Below, in pieces: positions 45,976 through 53,829 of a DNA stretch of 64,000 bases. Below the pieces are notes generated by a model, which saw only the letters and a program-made list of their open reading frames with translations, had not been told where the DNA came from and searched no databases. The translations under genes were made by a program, and so were the position numbers. The stretch's first letter is position 1, and every line of letters starts with the position of its first letter. Source of the stretch: Flexifilum sp963727545 (lineage in GTDB: Bacteria > Chloroflexota > Anaerolineae > Aggregatilineales > Phototrophicaceae). The DNA lies in NCBI GenBank assembly GCA_963727545.1, contig CAVSGS010000013.1:186001-250000 (forward strand), given 5' to 3'.

Positions 45976-47568
45976 ATGACGATATTTGGCTTTATTGACG
46001 TACTCTCATTTCTGGTCTTTGCCCCGGCAGTCGGCGCGCTGATCGTGCTGCTGCTGCCGCAGCAAAAATGGATCGCGCGTTGGGCGGCGTTGGGGATCGC
46101 TACGGTGATCGCGGGCGTGAGCATCGCGGTGTTCTTCGCCTATAATGCCCAATCGCCCGGCTTTCAGTTCGCGATCCAAACCGAATGGTTTCAACTGCTC
46201 GGTTCGTCGTGGCACATCGGTCTGGACGGTATCAGCGCCACGATGGTGCTGCTGACCGGCATTCTGACGCCGCTGGCGGTGTTGATCAGTTTCGAGATTG
46301 AAGACCGCGTCAACACCCACATGGCGTTGATCCTGTTCTTCGCCACCGGTTTGTTCGGCGTCTTCGTGGCGATGGACTTGATGATCTTCTTCATTTTCTA
46401 TGAGATGACGCTGGTGCCGATGTACTTCATCATCGACCAGTGGGGCGGTCCCAACCGCAAGTACGCCTCGACCAAGTTCTTCATCTATTCGTTGGGCGGC
46501 TCGTTGGGGATGCTGCTGGCGACCCAGTTGATCGGCATCACCGCCGGGACGTTCGACATCCAGACGCTGACGAACACGCCGGGACTGTGGACGCAGTTGG
46601 TGCGCCCCGAAGGTCTGTTCATGGGCGTGCCGGTCGCGACGGTCAAGGGGCTGGCGTTCCTCGGCTTCTTCGTCGCCTTCGGCATTAAGGTGCCGATCTG
46701 GCCCTTCCACACGTGGCTGCCGGATGCCCACTCGGAAGCGCCGACAGCGGGGTCGATGCTGCTGGCGGGCGTGATGCTCAAGCTCGGCGCTTACGGCTTC
46801 CTGCGCTTGGTTATCCCGTTGTTCCCGGATGTCTGGCTGAGTTCGGTGACGATCCTCGGCATTACCGCCAACGTCGCCGGGATCTTCGCCTTCCTCGCGA
46901 TGCTCGGCATCGTGCTCGGCGCGCTGGCTGCCTTCGGGCAAAACGACATCAAGCGGCTGGTCGCTTACAGTTCGGTCAATCACATGGGCTTCGTCGCGCT
47001 CGGTTTGGCGGTGGCGGCGCTCAGTTACGCGCAGGCGACGGTTGGCGGCGGGTTAGCGGACATGCAGAGCGCGATTATCGCCACCAACGGCGCGGTCTTG
47101 CAGATGTTCAATCACGGTTTAAGCTCGGCGGCGATGTTCTTGCTCGCCGGGGGTATTTATCACAAGACCCACACCCGCGACATGACGCAGTATGGCGGTT
47201 TCTGGGTGAAAGCGCCGATCTACGGCGGGATTTTCATCTTCACCAGTATGGCGAGCCTCGGCTTACCCGGCTTGAACGGCTTCGTCAGCGAGTTCTTGGT
47301 TGTGCGCGGCGCGTTCCCGGTCTTTACGGCGCTGACGGCGATTGCGATGATCGGCTTGCTGTTCACGGGCGGTTACATCCTCAAGGGTATTCGCGCGGTG
47401 CTGCACGGTCCGTTCAACATGCACTGGCGCGATTACAACCTTGAGATCAACATGCGCGAGTTCATCGCCATCGCGCCGTTGATGGTTTTGATGTTGATTA
47501 CGGGTCTCGTGCCGAACTGGATACTCGCGGTGATCAACGCTTCCGTGACCCGAATCTTCGGCGGATGA
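45976..47568 (+). CDS. nuoM: NADH-quinone oxidoreductase subunit M, copy 1
   Basis: ND4 homologue, 530 residues, 14 helices, antiporter-like. Signatures: GLDGISATMVLLTGILTPLA, FFIFYEMTLVPMYFIIDQWG with the conserved Glu, FGIKVPIWPFHTWLPDAHSE with the channel Lys, HMGFVALG and LNGFVSEFLVV. GAGGAG sits upstream of ATG 45976. It is followed 10 bases later by a second, different nuoM. Confidence 0.94.
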   Translation: MTIFGFIDVLSFLVFAPAVGALIVLLLPQQKWIARWAALGIATVIAGVSIAVFFAYNAQSPGFQFAIQTEWFQLLGSSWHIGLDGISATMVLLTGILTPLAVLISFEIEDRVNTHMALILFFATGLFGVFVAMDLMIFFIFYEMTLVPMYFIIDQWGGPNRKYASTKFFIYSLGGSLGMLLATQLIGITAGTFDIQTLTNTPGLWTQLVRPEGLFMGVPVATVKGLAFLGFFVAFGIKVPIWPFHTWLPDAHSEAPTAGSMLLAGVMLKLGAYGFLRLVIPLFPDVWLSSVTILGITANVAGIFAFLAMLGIVLGALAAFGQNDIKRLVAYSSVNHMGFVALGLAVAALSYAQATVGGGLADMQSAIIATNGAVLQMFNHGLSSAAMFLLAGGIYHKTHTRDMTQYGGFWVKAPIYGGIFIFTSMASLGLPGLNGFVSEFLVVRGAFPVFTALTAIAMIGLLFTGGYILKGIRAVLHGPFNMHWRDYNLEINMREFIAIAPLMVLMLITGLVPNWILAVINASVTRIFGG

Positions 47569-47578
47569 GGACGCAAAT

Positions 47579-49363
47579 ATGACTGAAGCTTTTAGTTTTC
47601 CGGTGTTGAGCCTGCTCATCTTCGTGCCCATCGTCGCGGGGGTGCTCATCCTCTTCATCCCGAAGGAACAGAAAGACCTCGTGCGCGGCATTGCGTTCGC
47701 GGCGGCGGCGATCATCCTTGGCTTAGGCATTTTCGTCTTTGCCACCTACAACAATCAGGTTGATAGCCTCGCTAACGAGCAGGCGACGACGCTGGCAGGG
47801 GCAGGGCAAGACCTATCGGTCTACAACCTGACCGAACCTGAAGCCAACGTCGCGCCCGCTGCCAGCGTCGGCACGACGACGGCGACCGAACTTTTCGACA
47901 AAAACCTCGCTTTCCAAGAGGATGTGTCGTGGGTTCCCAGCCTCGGCATTAGCTACCACCTCGGCGTTGACGGCTTAAGCGTGCCGATGGTGCTGCTGAC
48001 CGGCTTGGTCGCGGTCGCGGGCGTGCTGATCTCGTGGCGCATCGAAGACCGCACGCGCGAATTTATGGCATTCTTTATGCTGTTGGTCGCCGGTGTGCTC
48101 GGCGTGTTCGTCGCGGTCGACATGTTCGTGCTGTTCTTCTTCTACGAGTTAGCGATCTTCCCGATGTACTTGTTGATCGCGACGTGGGGGTGGGTGCAGA
48201 CGCGCGAATACGCTGCCATGAAGCTGACCCTCTACATCTTGATCGGCTCGGTGGTCGCGCTGGTCGGCGTGATCGCGATGGTGCTGACGGCGAGCAACTT
48301 CTTCGCCGGAGACGGCGCGCAAGTTTTCGCCGCCGCCAAGCAAGCGGGTCTCATCTCCGCCAACGCGAGCACGTTCAGCTTTGACATGCGCCAGTTGACG
48401 CTGGCGGCGGAAAACGGCGCGTTCAACGTGCTCGGCTATGCGGGCATTGATACGCTGACCTTCGCTAAATTGTGGTTCCCGTTCATCTTCATCGGTTTCG
48501 CGGTGCTGGCAGGTGTCTTCCCCTTCCACAACTGGTCGCCGGATGGTCACGTCGCTGCGCCGACCGCCGTCTCGATGATCCACGCGGGCGTGCTGATGAA
48601 GTTGGGCGCTTACGCGGCGCTGCGAGCTGGCGTTCAGTTGTTGCCAGCAGGCGCGCAGGTCCACTTACCTTGGATCGTCTTCCTCGCGCTGATCAACGTG
48701 GTCTACGGCGCGTTTATCGCCTTCCGCCAGCGCGACTTCAAATACGTCATCGGCTTCTCGTCAGTCAGCCATATGGGTCTGGTCAGTATGGGCTGGGCGA
48801 CGATGAACATCGTCGGCATGACCGGCGCGGGCTTGCAGATGTTCAGTCACGGCGCGATGACGGCACTCTTCTTCGGCTGCGTCGGTATGGTTTATGACCG
48901 CACCCACACCCGCGACATTCCCAGCCTCGGCGGGTTCGCCAAGGTGATGCCGTGGGTCGCGTTCGCCTTCATCCTCGGCGGTCTCACCAGTATGGGTATG
49001 CCGGGTTTGAGCGGCTTCGTCGCCGAGTTCCCGATCTTCAGCGGTATGTGGCGGGCATCGGAGCAAATTACGCTCAATATCGGTCCGCTGCACTTGGCAA
49101 ACTACTACTCGGTGATCGTGATCATTGCCGCACTCGGCATCGTGATCACGGCGGCTTACGTGCTGCGGGTCACCGGTCAGGTCTTCTTCGGTGAGTTCAA
49201 TCGCGAACTCTATCCAGAAGTCGGCGACATCACGGTGCGCGAGCGCTTCATCCTGATTTTGCTGGGCGCGCCGTTGATCATCATCGGTATCTACCCGGCG
49301 TTGATGGCTCCCATGCTTGAAGCTGGTTTGCGACCCGTGCTGGCACTTTTAGGAGGGGCGTAA
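47579..49363 (+). CDS. nuoM: NADH-quinone oxidoreductase subunit M, copy 2
   Basis: A second ND4-type subunit, 594 residues. It keeps GVDGLSVPMVLLTGLVAVAG, LFFFYELAIFPMYLLIATWG, PFHNWSPDGHVAAPTAVSMI (channel region), HAGVLMKLGAYAALRAG, SVSHMGLVSMG and MPGLSGFVAEFPIFSGMW. Relative to copy 1 it has an extra hydrophilic stretch at about residues 58-120 after the first helix and another at about 240-275. The two copies are clearly paralogues but well diverged, not a recent duplication. Two nuoM genes in a row imply a complex with four antiporter-like subunits (L, M, M, N). ATG 47579. Confidence 0.93.
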   Translation: MTEAFSFPVLSLLIFVPIVAGVLILFIPKEQKDLVRGIAFAAAAIILGLGIFVFATYNNQVDSLANEQATTLAGAGQDLSVYNLTEPEANVAPAASVGTTTATELFDKNLAFQEDVSWVPSLGISYHLGVDGLSVPMVLLTGLVAVAGVLISWRIEDRTREFMAFFMLLVAGVLGVFVAVDMFVLFFFYELAIFPMYLLIATWGWVQTREYAAMKLTLYILIGSVVALVGVIAMVLTASNFFAGDGAQVFAAAKQAGLISANASTFSFDMRQLTLAAENGAFNVLGYAGIDTLTFAKLWFPFIFIGFAVLAGVFPFHNWSPDGHVAAPTAVSMIHAGVLMKLGAYAALRAGVQLLPAGAQVHLPWIVFLALINVVYGAFIAFRQRDFKYVIGFSSVSHMGLVSMGWATMNIVGMTGAGLQMFSHGAMTALFFGCVGMVYDRTHTRDIPSLGGFAKVMPWVAFAFILGGLTSMGMPGLSGFVAEFPIFSGMWRASEQITLNIGPLHLANYYSVIVIIAALGIVITAAYVLRVTGQVFFGEFNRELYPEVGDITVRERFILILLGAPLIIIGIYPALMAPMLEAGLRPVLALLGGA

Positions 49364-49367
49364 GTTT

Positions 49368-50876
49368 ATGGAATTTAATTTCCTGCAAAGCCTACCGGCA
49401 GTCACGCCGGAAATCGGCTTGGTGATCATGGCGGTAGTGGTGCTGGCGCTCGACCTCTACCTGCCGGAGAGCCAGCGGCGCGTGATCCCAATCGTGACCG
49501 GGGTGGGGCTGCTCGGCGTCGCGGCGATCTACTTCTTCCTGTGGGGACCGACGCTGCACCCCGATTACGCCGGGCTGTACTGGGGCGGCATGATCCGCCA
49601 CGACAGCCTCTCCGAGATTTTCACGGTGATGATCCTGATCGCCGGGGCGATCTCGGCGCTGCTGTCGATCGACGTGAAGGCGCTGGCGCGCAAGGGCGAG
49701 TTCTACCTCGTGCTGATCGTCTCGACGATGGGCGCGTGTCTGATGAGCGGCGCGGCTGACCTGATCATGGTCTTCCTCGCGCTGGAAACGACGACCATTC
49801 CGCTTTACGTGCTGGCAGCCTTCAACCGCCGGGATCGTCGCTCGTCGGAAAGCGGCATGAAGTATTTCCTGTTCGGATCGTTCGCGTCGGCGCTGCTGCT
49901 CTACGGCTTGAGCCTGCTCTACGGCTTCAGCGGCGAGACCAGCCTCTACGCGATTGCGACCTTCCTGTCGTCGTCCGCGTTCGGCGCGAACGCCGTTCCG
50001 GTGCTGATCGCCATTGCGTTGATCGTCGCGGGCTTCGGCTTCAAGATCAGCGCCGCGCCGTTCCACTTCTGGACGCCGGACGTCTACGAAGGCGCGCCGA
50101 CGCCGGTTACCGCCTTCCTGAGCGTCGCCAGCAAAGCCGGTAGCTTCGCGCTGCTGGTGCGCTTCTTCCTCGCCGCGTTCCCGGCTGCGGTCGTCATCAA
50201 CGGGCAGGAGATTCAACAGTTCTGGGTGCAGTTGGCGGCGGCGTTGGCGGTCATCTCGATGACGCTCGGTAACGTGGTCGCGCTGGCGCAGAAGAACGTC
50301 AAGCGCCTGCTGGCTTACTCGTCGATCGCGCAGGCGGGCTACATCCTGATCGGTGTGGCGGCGCTGGCTGCCGACGGTGCGCAGACGGCGGTGGCGTCGA
50401 TTGCCTTCTACCTGTTCATGTACACGTTCACGAACCTGCTTGCCTTCGGTGTAATCGCCCTGTTCGGCGAAGCGACCGGCAGTGAGACGATTGCCGATCT
50501 CGCCGGATTGAGCCGCCGTAACCCGATGCTGGCGCTGGCGATGACCATTGCGCTGCTCTCGCTGGCGGGCGTGCCCCCGGCGGCGGGCTTCTTTGGCAAG
50601 TTCTTCCTGTTCCAAGCGGCGGTGCAGTCGAACCTTGTTTGGCTGGCGATGATCGGCGTGCTCAACTCGATCGTTGCTTTGTACTACTACCTCGTCGTCA
50701 TCAAGGTCATGTACGTGGACCGCAGCGAGGACGAAGACAAGCCGATTCCGGTATCCACGACTTACGTGTGGGTCTTGGGCATTACCGCGGTGATCGTGCT
50801 GCTGCTGGGCACGTTCCTCGCTACGCCGATTTTCGACTGGGCGACGCGCGGAGCGGCTGGACTGTTTGGGGCATAA
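49368..50876 (+). CDS. nuoN: NADH-quinone oxidoreductase subunit N
   Basis: ND2 homologue, 502 residues, 14 helices, antiporter-like. MGACLMSGAADLIMVFLALE with the key Glu, FGFKISAAPFHFWTPDVYEG with the channel Lys, RLLAYSSIAQAGYILIG and LSLAGVPPAAGFFGKFFLF are typical. A strong AGGAGGGG site lies before ATG 49368. It ends the nuo block. Confidence 0.95.
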   Translation: MEFNFLQSLPAVTPEIGLVIMAVVVLALDLYLPESQRRVIPIVTGVGLLGVAAIYFFLWGPTLHPDYAGLYWGGMIRHDSLSEIFTVMILIAGAISALLSIDVKALARKGEFYLVLIVSTMGACLMSGAADLIMVFLALETTTIPLYVLAAFNRRDRRSSESGMKYFLFGSFASALLLYGLSLLYGFSGETSLYAIATFLSSSAFGANAVPVLIAIALIVAGFGFKISAAPFHFWTPDVYEGAPTPVTAFLSVASKAGSFALLVRFFLAAFPAAVVINGQEIQQFWVQLAAALAVISMTLGNVVALAQKNVKRLLAYSSIAQAGYILIGVAALAADGAQTAVASIAFYLFMYTFTNLLAFGVIALFGEATGSETIADLAGLSRRNPMLALAMTIALLSLAGVPPAAGFFGKFFLFQAAVQSNLVWLAMIGVLNSIVALYYYLVVIKVMYVDRSEDEDKPIPVSTTYVWVLGITAVIVLLLGTFLATPIFDWATRGAAGLFGA

Positions 50877-50903
50877 CGCCCAACCATGATTTTGTGTTAA
50901 GGT

Positions 50904-50950
50904 AGGGCGCAGGGCGGTTGGGCGAAATCCGATTGCCGGCTGCGCCCTTT
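50904..50950 (+). terminator. Possible terminator after nuoN
   Basis: AGGGCGCAG (50904-50912) pairs with CTGCGCCCT (50940-50948), followed by TT. The loop is 27 bases long, so strength is doubtful. Confidence 0.4.
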
Positions 50951-50996
50951 GTCCCTATGGGAGTATGAAGCCGGCAAAATTGGCAAAACTCAAAGG

Positions 50997-51026
50997 TTGC
51001 AATTTTAAAGACGATTGTGATAAAAT
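50997..51026 (+). promoter_or_regulatory. Promoter of the atp operon
   Basis: TTGCAA (50997-51002), 18-base spacer, TAAAAT (51021-51026) preceded by TGA. It reads into atpI about 100 bases on. A 16-codon ORF (51079-51129) in the leader ends TAATG on the atpI start; I cannot say if it is translated. Confidence 0.5.
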
Positions 51027-51128
51027 TCTCTATGCCAATTGTTTCAAGACCATTTTGACAGGTTAATAGTGTGTCGTTATGATTGTGACCGCAAGCACAA
51101 GCAGCCGCCATTTTAGGATACATGCGTA

Positions 51129-51401
51129 ATGAAACCGGATACTCAACCGGTCTCGTTTTACCTCACTGCCGCAAGTACGGTAGCGGAGGTAGGGTGTCTC
51201 CTGATTGTCACTATCGGGGCTGCAATTGGTGTGGGCTTGCTGTTGGACCGATTGCTAGAGACGAATCACCTTTTTATTCTGCTGTTGCTGCTTGGGAGTA
51301 TTCCGCTCAACTTGTGGATGATCTATCGTTACACCCTCTACAAGAGCCGGCGTCTCTTGGTTACGCCAACCCCAAAGGAGGACAATGTAGATAATGATTA
51401 A
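51129..51401 (+). CDS. AtpI/AtpZ-like ATP synthase accessory protein
   Basis: A 90-residue protein with two transmembrane helices (VAEVGCLLIVTIGAAIGVGLLL and HLFILLLLLGSIPLNLWMIY). The pattern VGxxIxxxIGxGxxLD is that of the small AtpI/AtpZ family, encoded at the head of F-type ATP synthase operons and linked to c-ring assembly and Mg2+ handling. ATG 51129; the stop overlaps atpB by 8 bases. Position makes the call firmer than sequence alone. Confidence 0.75.
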   Translation: MKPDTQPVSFYLTAASTVAEVGCLLIVTIGAAIGVGLLLDRLLETNHLFILLLLLGSIPLNLWMIYRYTLYKSRRLLVTPTPKEDNVDND

Positions 51402-52723
51402 CTGGAACGGAAAACGGCGCTGGGTCGCGCTGGGGCTGCTGATTGCAGGGTTCATCGTCATGTTGACGATTCCGCCAATCATCCCCGTGATCCAACTGCC
51501 CGGTGAAGTTTACCCCGAAGGCTGGAGCATCTTTGGCTTGCGGCTGACGAACTCGCTGGTGGGTTCGGCGGTCGTCTGGCTGCTGCTCGTCCTTCTCGTG
51601 GTCTACGTTCAGCGGGCGATGCCCAAAAGCGGAAATGAAGTGCCTCGCGGTGGCTTCTACAATATGTTCGAGATGCTGTTTGAAGGGTTGTCCAACTTCA
51701 TCCTCAACATCACGGGCGAGAAACACTTCCGCTTTATCTTCTCATTTTTCATGACCATTTTCTTGCTCGTCCTGCTCTCGAACTGGCTGGAACTCGTCCC
51801 CGGCGTCGATAGTATCGGCTTCCTTGAGCCGCATACGGTCGTCAACGTCGATACGGGCGAAGTCGCTTACGAGAAGGGCTACGAGGTTGCTGGTAGTGGC
51901 GTCTACACGCTCAACGCGAAGTGTCCGTGGGTCAGCCCTGCTGACGCCGCAGTGCTGACGGCAGATGAGCAACAGGCGCGCGCGGCGGCTGGCTGCGTTA
52001 CCGGAGCGGGGCAGACGAATGTCGAAGCGCCGATCCCCGGATCGGCAGTGACCGACCATGCTGCAGTGCCGGCAGTCACTGAAGCCGCAGTTACTGAAGC
52101 CGCTGTGACTGAACCGGCGGTTACCGAAGCGGCGGTAGCTGAAGTGCCGGCTGGTGCAGAAGGTGCTGCTCAGACAATCGACGGAGCCGGGGACTGAAGT
52201 CCTCGCTCCGAGCGCGCTCGAAGATCATGGCGAGCACGTCGAAGCCGGTTCGCCGGATGTCCCGTGGGTGGTACTGCCTTTCCTGCGCGCACCGTCGACT
52301 GACCTGAACATGACTGCTGCGCTGGCGTTGATCGCCGTGGTCATGACGCAGGTGATTGGTTTCCGGGCGCTGGGACCCAGCTATCTCACCAAGTTCTTCA
52401 ACTTCAAGACGCTGCTCACGTCGCCGCTTGGTGCGATTGACATGGCAGTTGGTCTGCTTGAGTTGATCGGTGAGTTCGCGAAAATCCTTTCGTTCTCTTT
52501 CCGTCTTCTCGGCAATATTTTCGCCGGGTCGATCCTGCTGTTCGTCATGAGTTTTCTCGTGCCGTTCCTGCCGTGGCCCTTCTTCATTCTGGAGTTCTTC
52601 GTCGGCGTCATCCAAGCCATTGTGTTTGGTCTGCTGACGGCGATCTTCATGACGCAGGCGACTGCGGGGCATGGTGGCGAGCACGAGGCGGAACACGCTG
52701 TCGAAGTCGCGGAAGCACACTAA
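51394..52723 (+). CDS. atpB: ATP synthase F0 subunit a (frameshifted)
   Basis: Subunit a forms the proton half-channels against the c ring. The first frame has the N-terminal helix and PRGGFYNMFEMLFEGLSNFI and FMTIFLLVLLSNWLELVPGVD. The second has PFLRAPSTDLNMTAALALIA, GLLELIGEFAKILSFSFRLL with the essential Arg in helix 5 (SFRLLGNIFAG) and FVGVIQAIVFGLLTAIFM. They join near 52176-52190; dropping one G of GACGGAGCC gives TIDEPGTEVLAP. The repaired protein is about 442 residues, far longer than the usual 240-300, because of a loop of about 130 residues after helix 2 that contains Ala/Val/Thr/Glu repeats. The extra base is probably an error. Confidence 0.9.
52072..52146 (+). repeat. Five in-frame 15-bp repeats in atpB
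   Basis: GCAGTCACTGAAGCC and four variants in tandem encode AVTEA, AVTEA, AVTEP, AVTEA and AVAEV inside the long loop of subunit a. Third-position changes between units show the array is not brand new. Confidence 0.9.
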
Positions 52724-52784
52724 CGTTCGAGCTTTGTATACCTATCTGACAATACAGACTAAGCATCAATAAGGAGTTTTCAAC

Positions 52785-53024
52785 ATGGAGCAATCCGTAC
52801 TGCTAGCAGGTAAAGCCATTGGTGCGGGCTTGGCGATGATCGGCGCGATGGGTGGTGGTATCGGTATCGGTCTATCGGTTCAGGGCGCAGTTCAGGCGAT
52901 GGGTCGTAACCCGGATTTCACTTCAACCATTCAGACGAACATGATTTTGGGTGTTGCGTTCGCGGAAGCCGTCGCCATTTACGCCCTCGTTGTCGCTCTG
53001 ATCATCCTGTTCGTGCTGGCATAA
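52785..53024 (+). CDS. atpE: ATP synthase F0 subunit c
   Basis: A 79-residue two-helix proteolipid that forms the rotating ring. Helix 1 is glycine-rich (GGGIGIGLSVQGAVQAMGRNP), the polar loop is RNPDF, and helix 2 carries the ion-binding Glu61 in GVAFAEAVAIYALV. Ala follows the Glu where sodium-binding rings usually have Ser, so protons are the likely ion. AAGGAG lies upstream of ATG 52785. Confidence 0.95.
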   Translation: MEQSVLLAGKAIGAGLAMIGAMGGGIGIGLSVQGAVQAMGRNPDFTSTIQTNMILGVAFAEAVAIYALVVALIILFVLA

Positions 53025-53051
53025 TTCGGGACGACAGGAAAGGAGTACGAC

Positions 53052-53753
53052 ATGGAAGGATTGGGGATTAATCTCGGTTATCTGATTGTTCAGATAATCG
53101 CATTCATCGTCATTTACGTGCTGATGACGCGCTTCCTGTACGATCCGCTGTCGAATGTGCTGCGGAATCGCCGGATGCAGATCGAAAAAGGGCTGGAAGA
53201 CAGCGCCGTCGCGGCGAACGCCCGGCGCAATGCCGAAGCCGAAGCCGAAAAAGTGATCGCCGAAGCGCGCGCTGAAGCGCAGCGGCTGATCGAAGAAGCC
53301 CGCGGTCGCGGCGAAGAACTGGCGGCGGGTGTGCAGGCGGAGGCTCACACCGAAGCCGAGGGGATTCGCGCTGATGCGCGCACTCGCGCCAACGAAGAAC
53401 GCGATCGCCAGCTTGCCGACATGCGCGGGCAGGTCGTCTCGATTGCGGTGGCGATGTCGCAGCGTTTGATCGGTGCGACGCTCGATGAGCAGCGTCAGCA
53501 GGCGCTCGTCAGCGACTTCTTCGCCAAAGTTCCGGCGGATGCCAAGTCGCTCAAGGGCAGCGTCGAAGTTGTCAGCGCGATGCCGCTCAGCGACGACGAG
53601 AAGAAGCTGGTCGCCAAGGAAGTTGGCTCGAAGGATTTGAGCTACGTGGTCGATCCGAGCATCCTCGGTGGCTTGGTGCTGCGCAGCGAAGATCGCGTAG
53701 TCGATGGCAGCGTCCGCAGCAACTTGACCGAACTCGCAGGTCGGCTGCGCTAA
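53052..53753 (+). CDS. atpF: ATP synthase subunit b with a delta-like C-terminus
   Basis: The first 160 residues are a normal F0 subunit b: a membrane helix (about 8-26, LGYLIVQIIAFIVIYVLMT), then the long charged stator helix (AEAEAEKVIAEARAEAQRLI). From about residue 168 the sequence changes to SVEVVSAMPLSDDEKKLVAK and DPSILGGLVLRSEDRVVDGS, the C-terminal domain signature of subunit delta (OSCP). The N-terminal six-helix domain of delta, which binds alpha, is absent. So it is a b plus partial delta fusion of 233 residues. No separate atpH, A, G, D or C follows: a strong terminator does. Confidence 0.88.
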   Translation: MEGLGINLGYLIVQIIAFIVIYVLMTRFLYDPLSNVLRNRRMQIEKGLEDSAVAANARRNAEAEAEKVIAEARAEAQRLIEEARGRGEELAAGVQAEAHTEAEGIRADARTRANEERDRQLADMRGQVVSIAVAMSQRLIGATLDEQRQQALVSDFFAKVPADAKSLKGSVEVVSAMPLSDDEKKLVAKEVGSKDLSYVVDPSILGGLVLRSEDRVVDGSVRSNLTELAGRLR

Positions 53754-53779
53754 ACGCAGTCTTTAAAACGAAACTAAGG

Positions 53780-53810
53780 CGCGCCGGACCCTCTCCGGCG
53801 CGTTTTGGTT
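53780..53810 (+). terminator. Rho-independent terminator after atpF
   Basis: CGCGCCGGA (53780-53788) pairs with TCCGGCGCG (53794-53802) around five bases and is followed by TTTTGGTTT. It closes the atpIBEF operon, confirming that the F1 genes are not downstream. Confidence 0.93.
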
Positions 53811-53815
53811 TCGGG

Positions 53816-53821
53816 TATAAT
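53816..53821 (+). promoter_or_regulatory. -10 element for leaderless murE
   Basis: A perfect TATAAT lies only 8 bases before the murE ATG (53830), so transcription would begin at or next to the start codon. No clear -35 is seen; that position falls inside the terminator stem. Confidence 0.45.
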
Positions 53822-53829
53822 TCTCCGTC

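Noticed and set aside
51079..51129. 16-codon leader ORF before atpI
   Set aside because: It ends TAATG on the atpI start but has no ribosome site and no recognisable composition; mentioned with the promoter but not listed as a gene.
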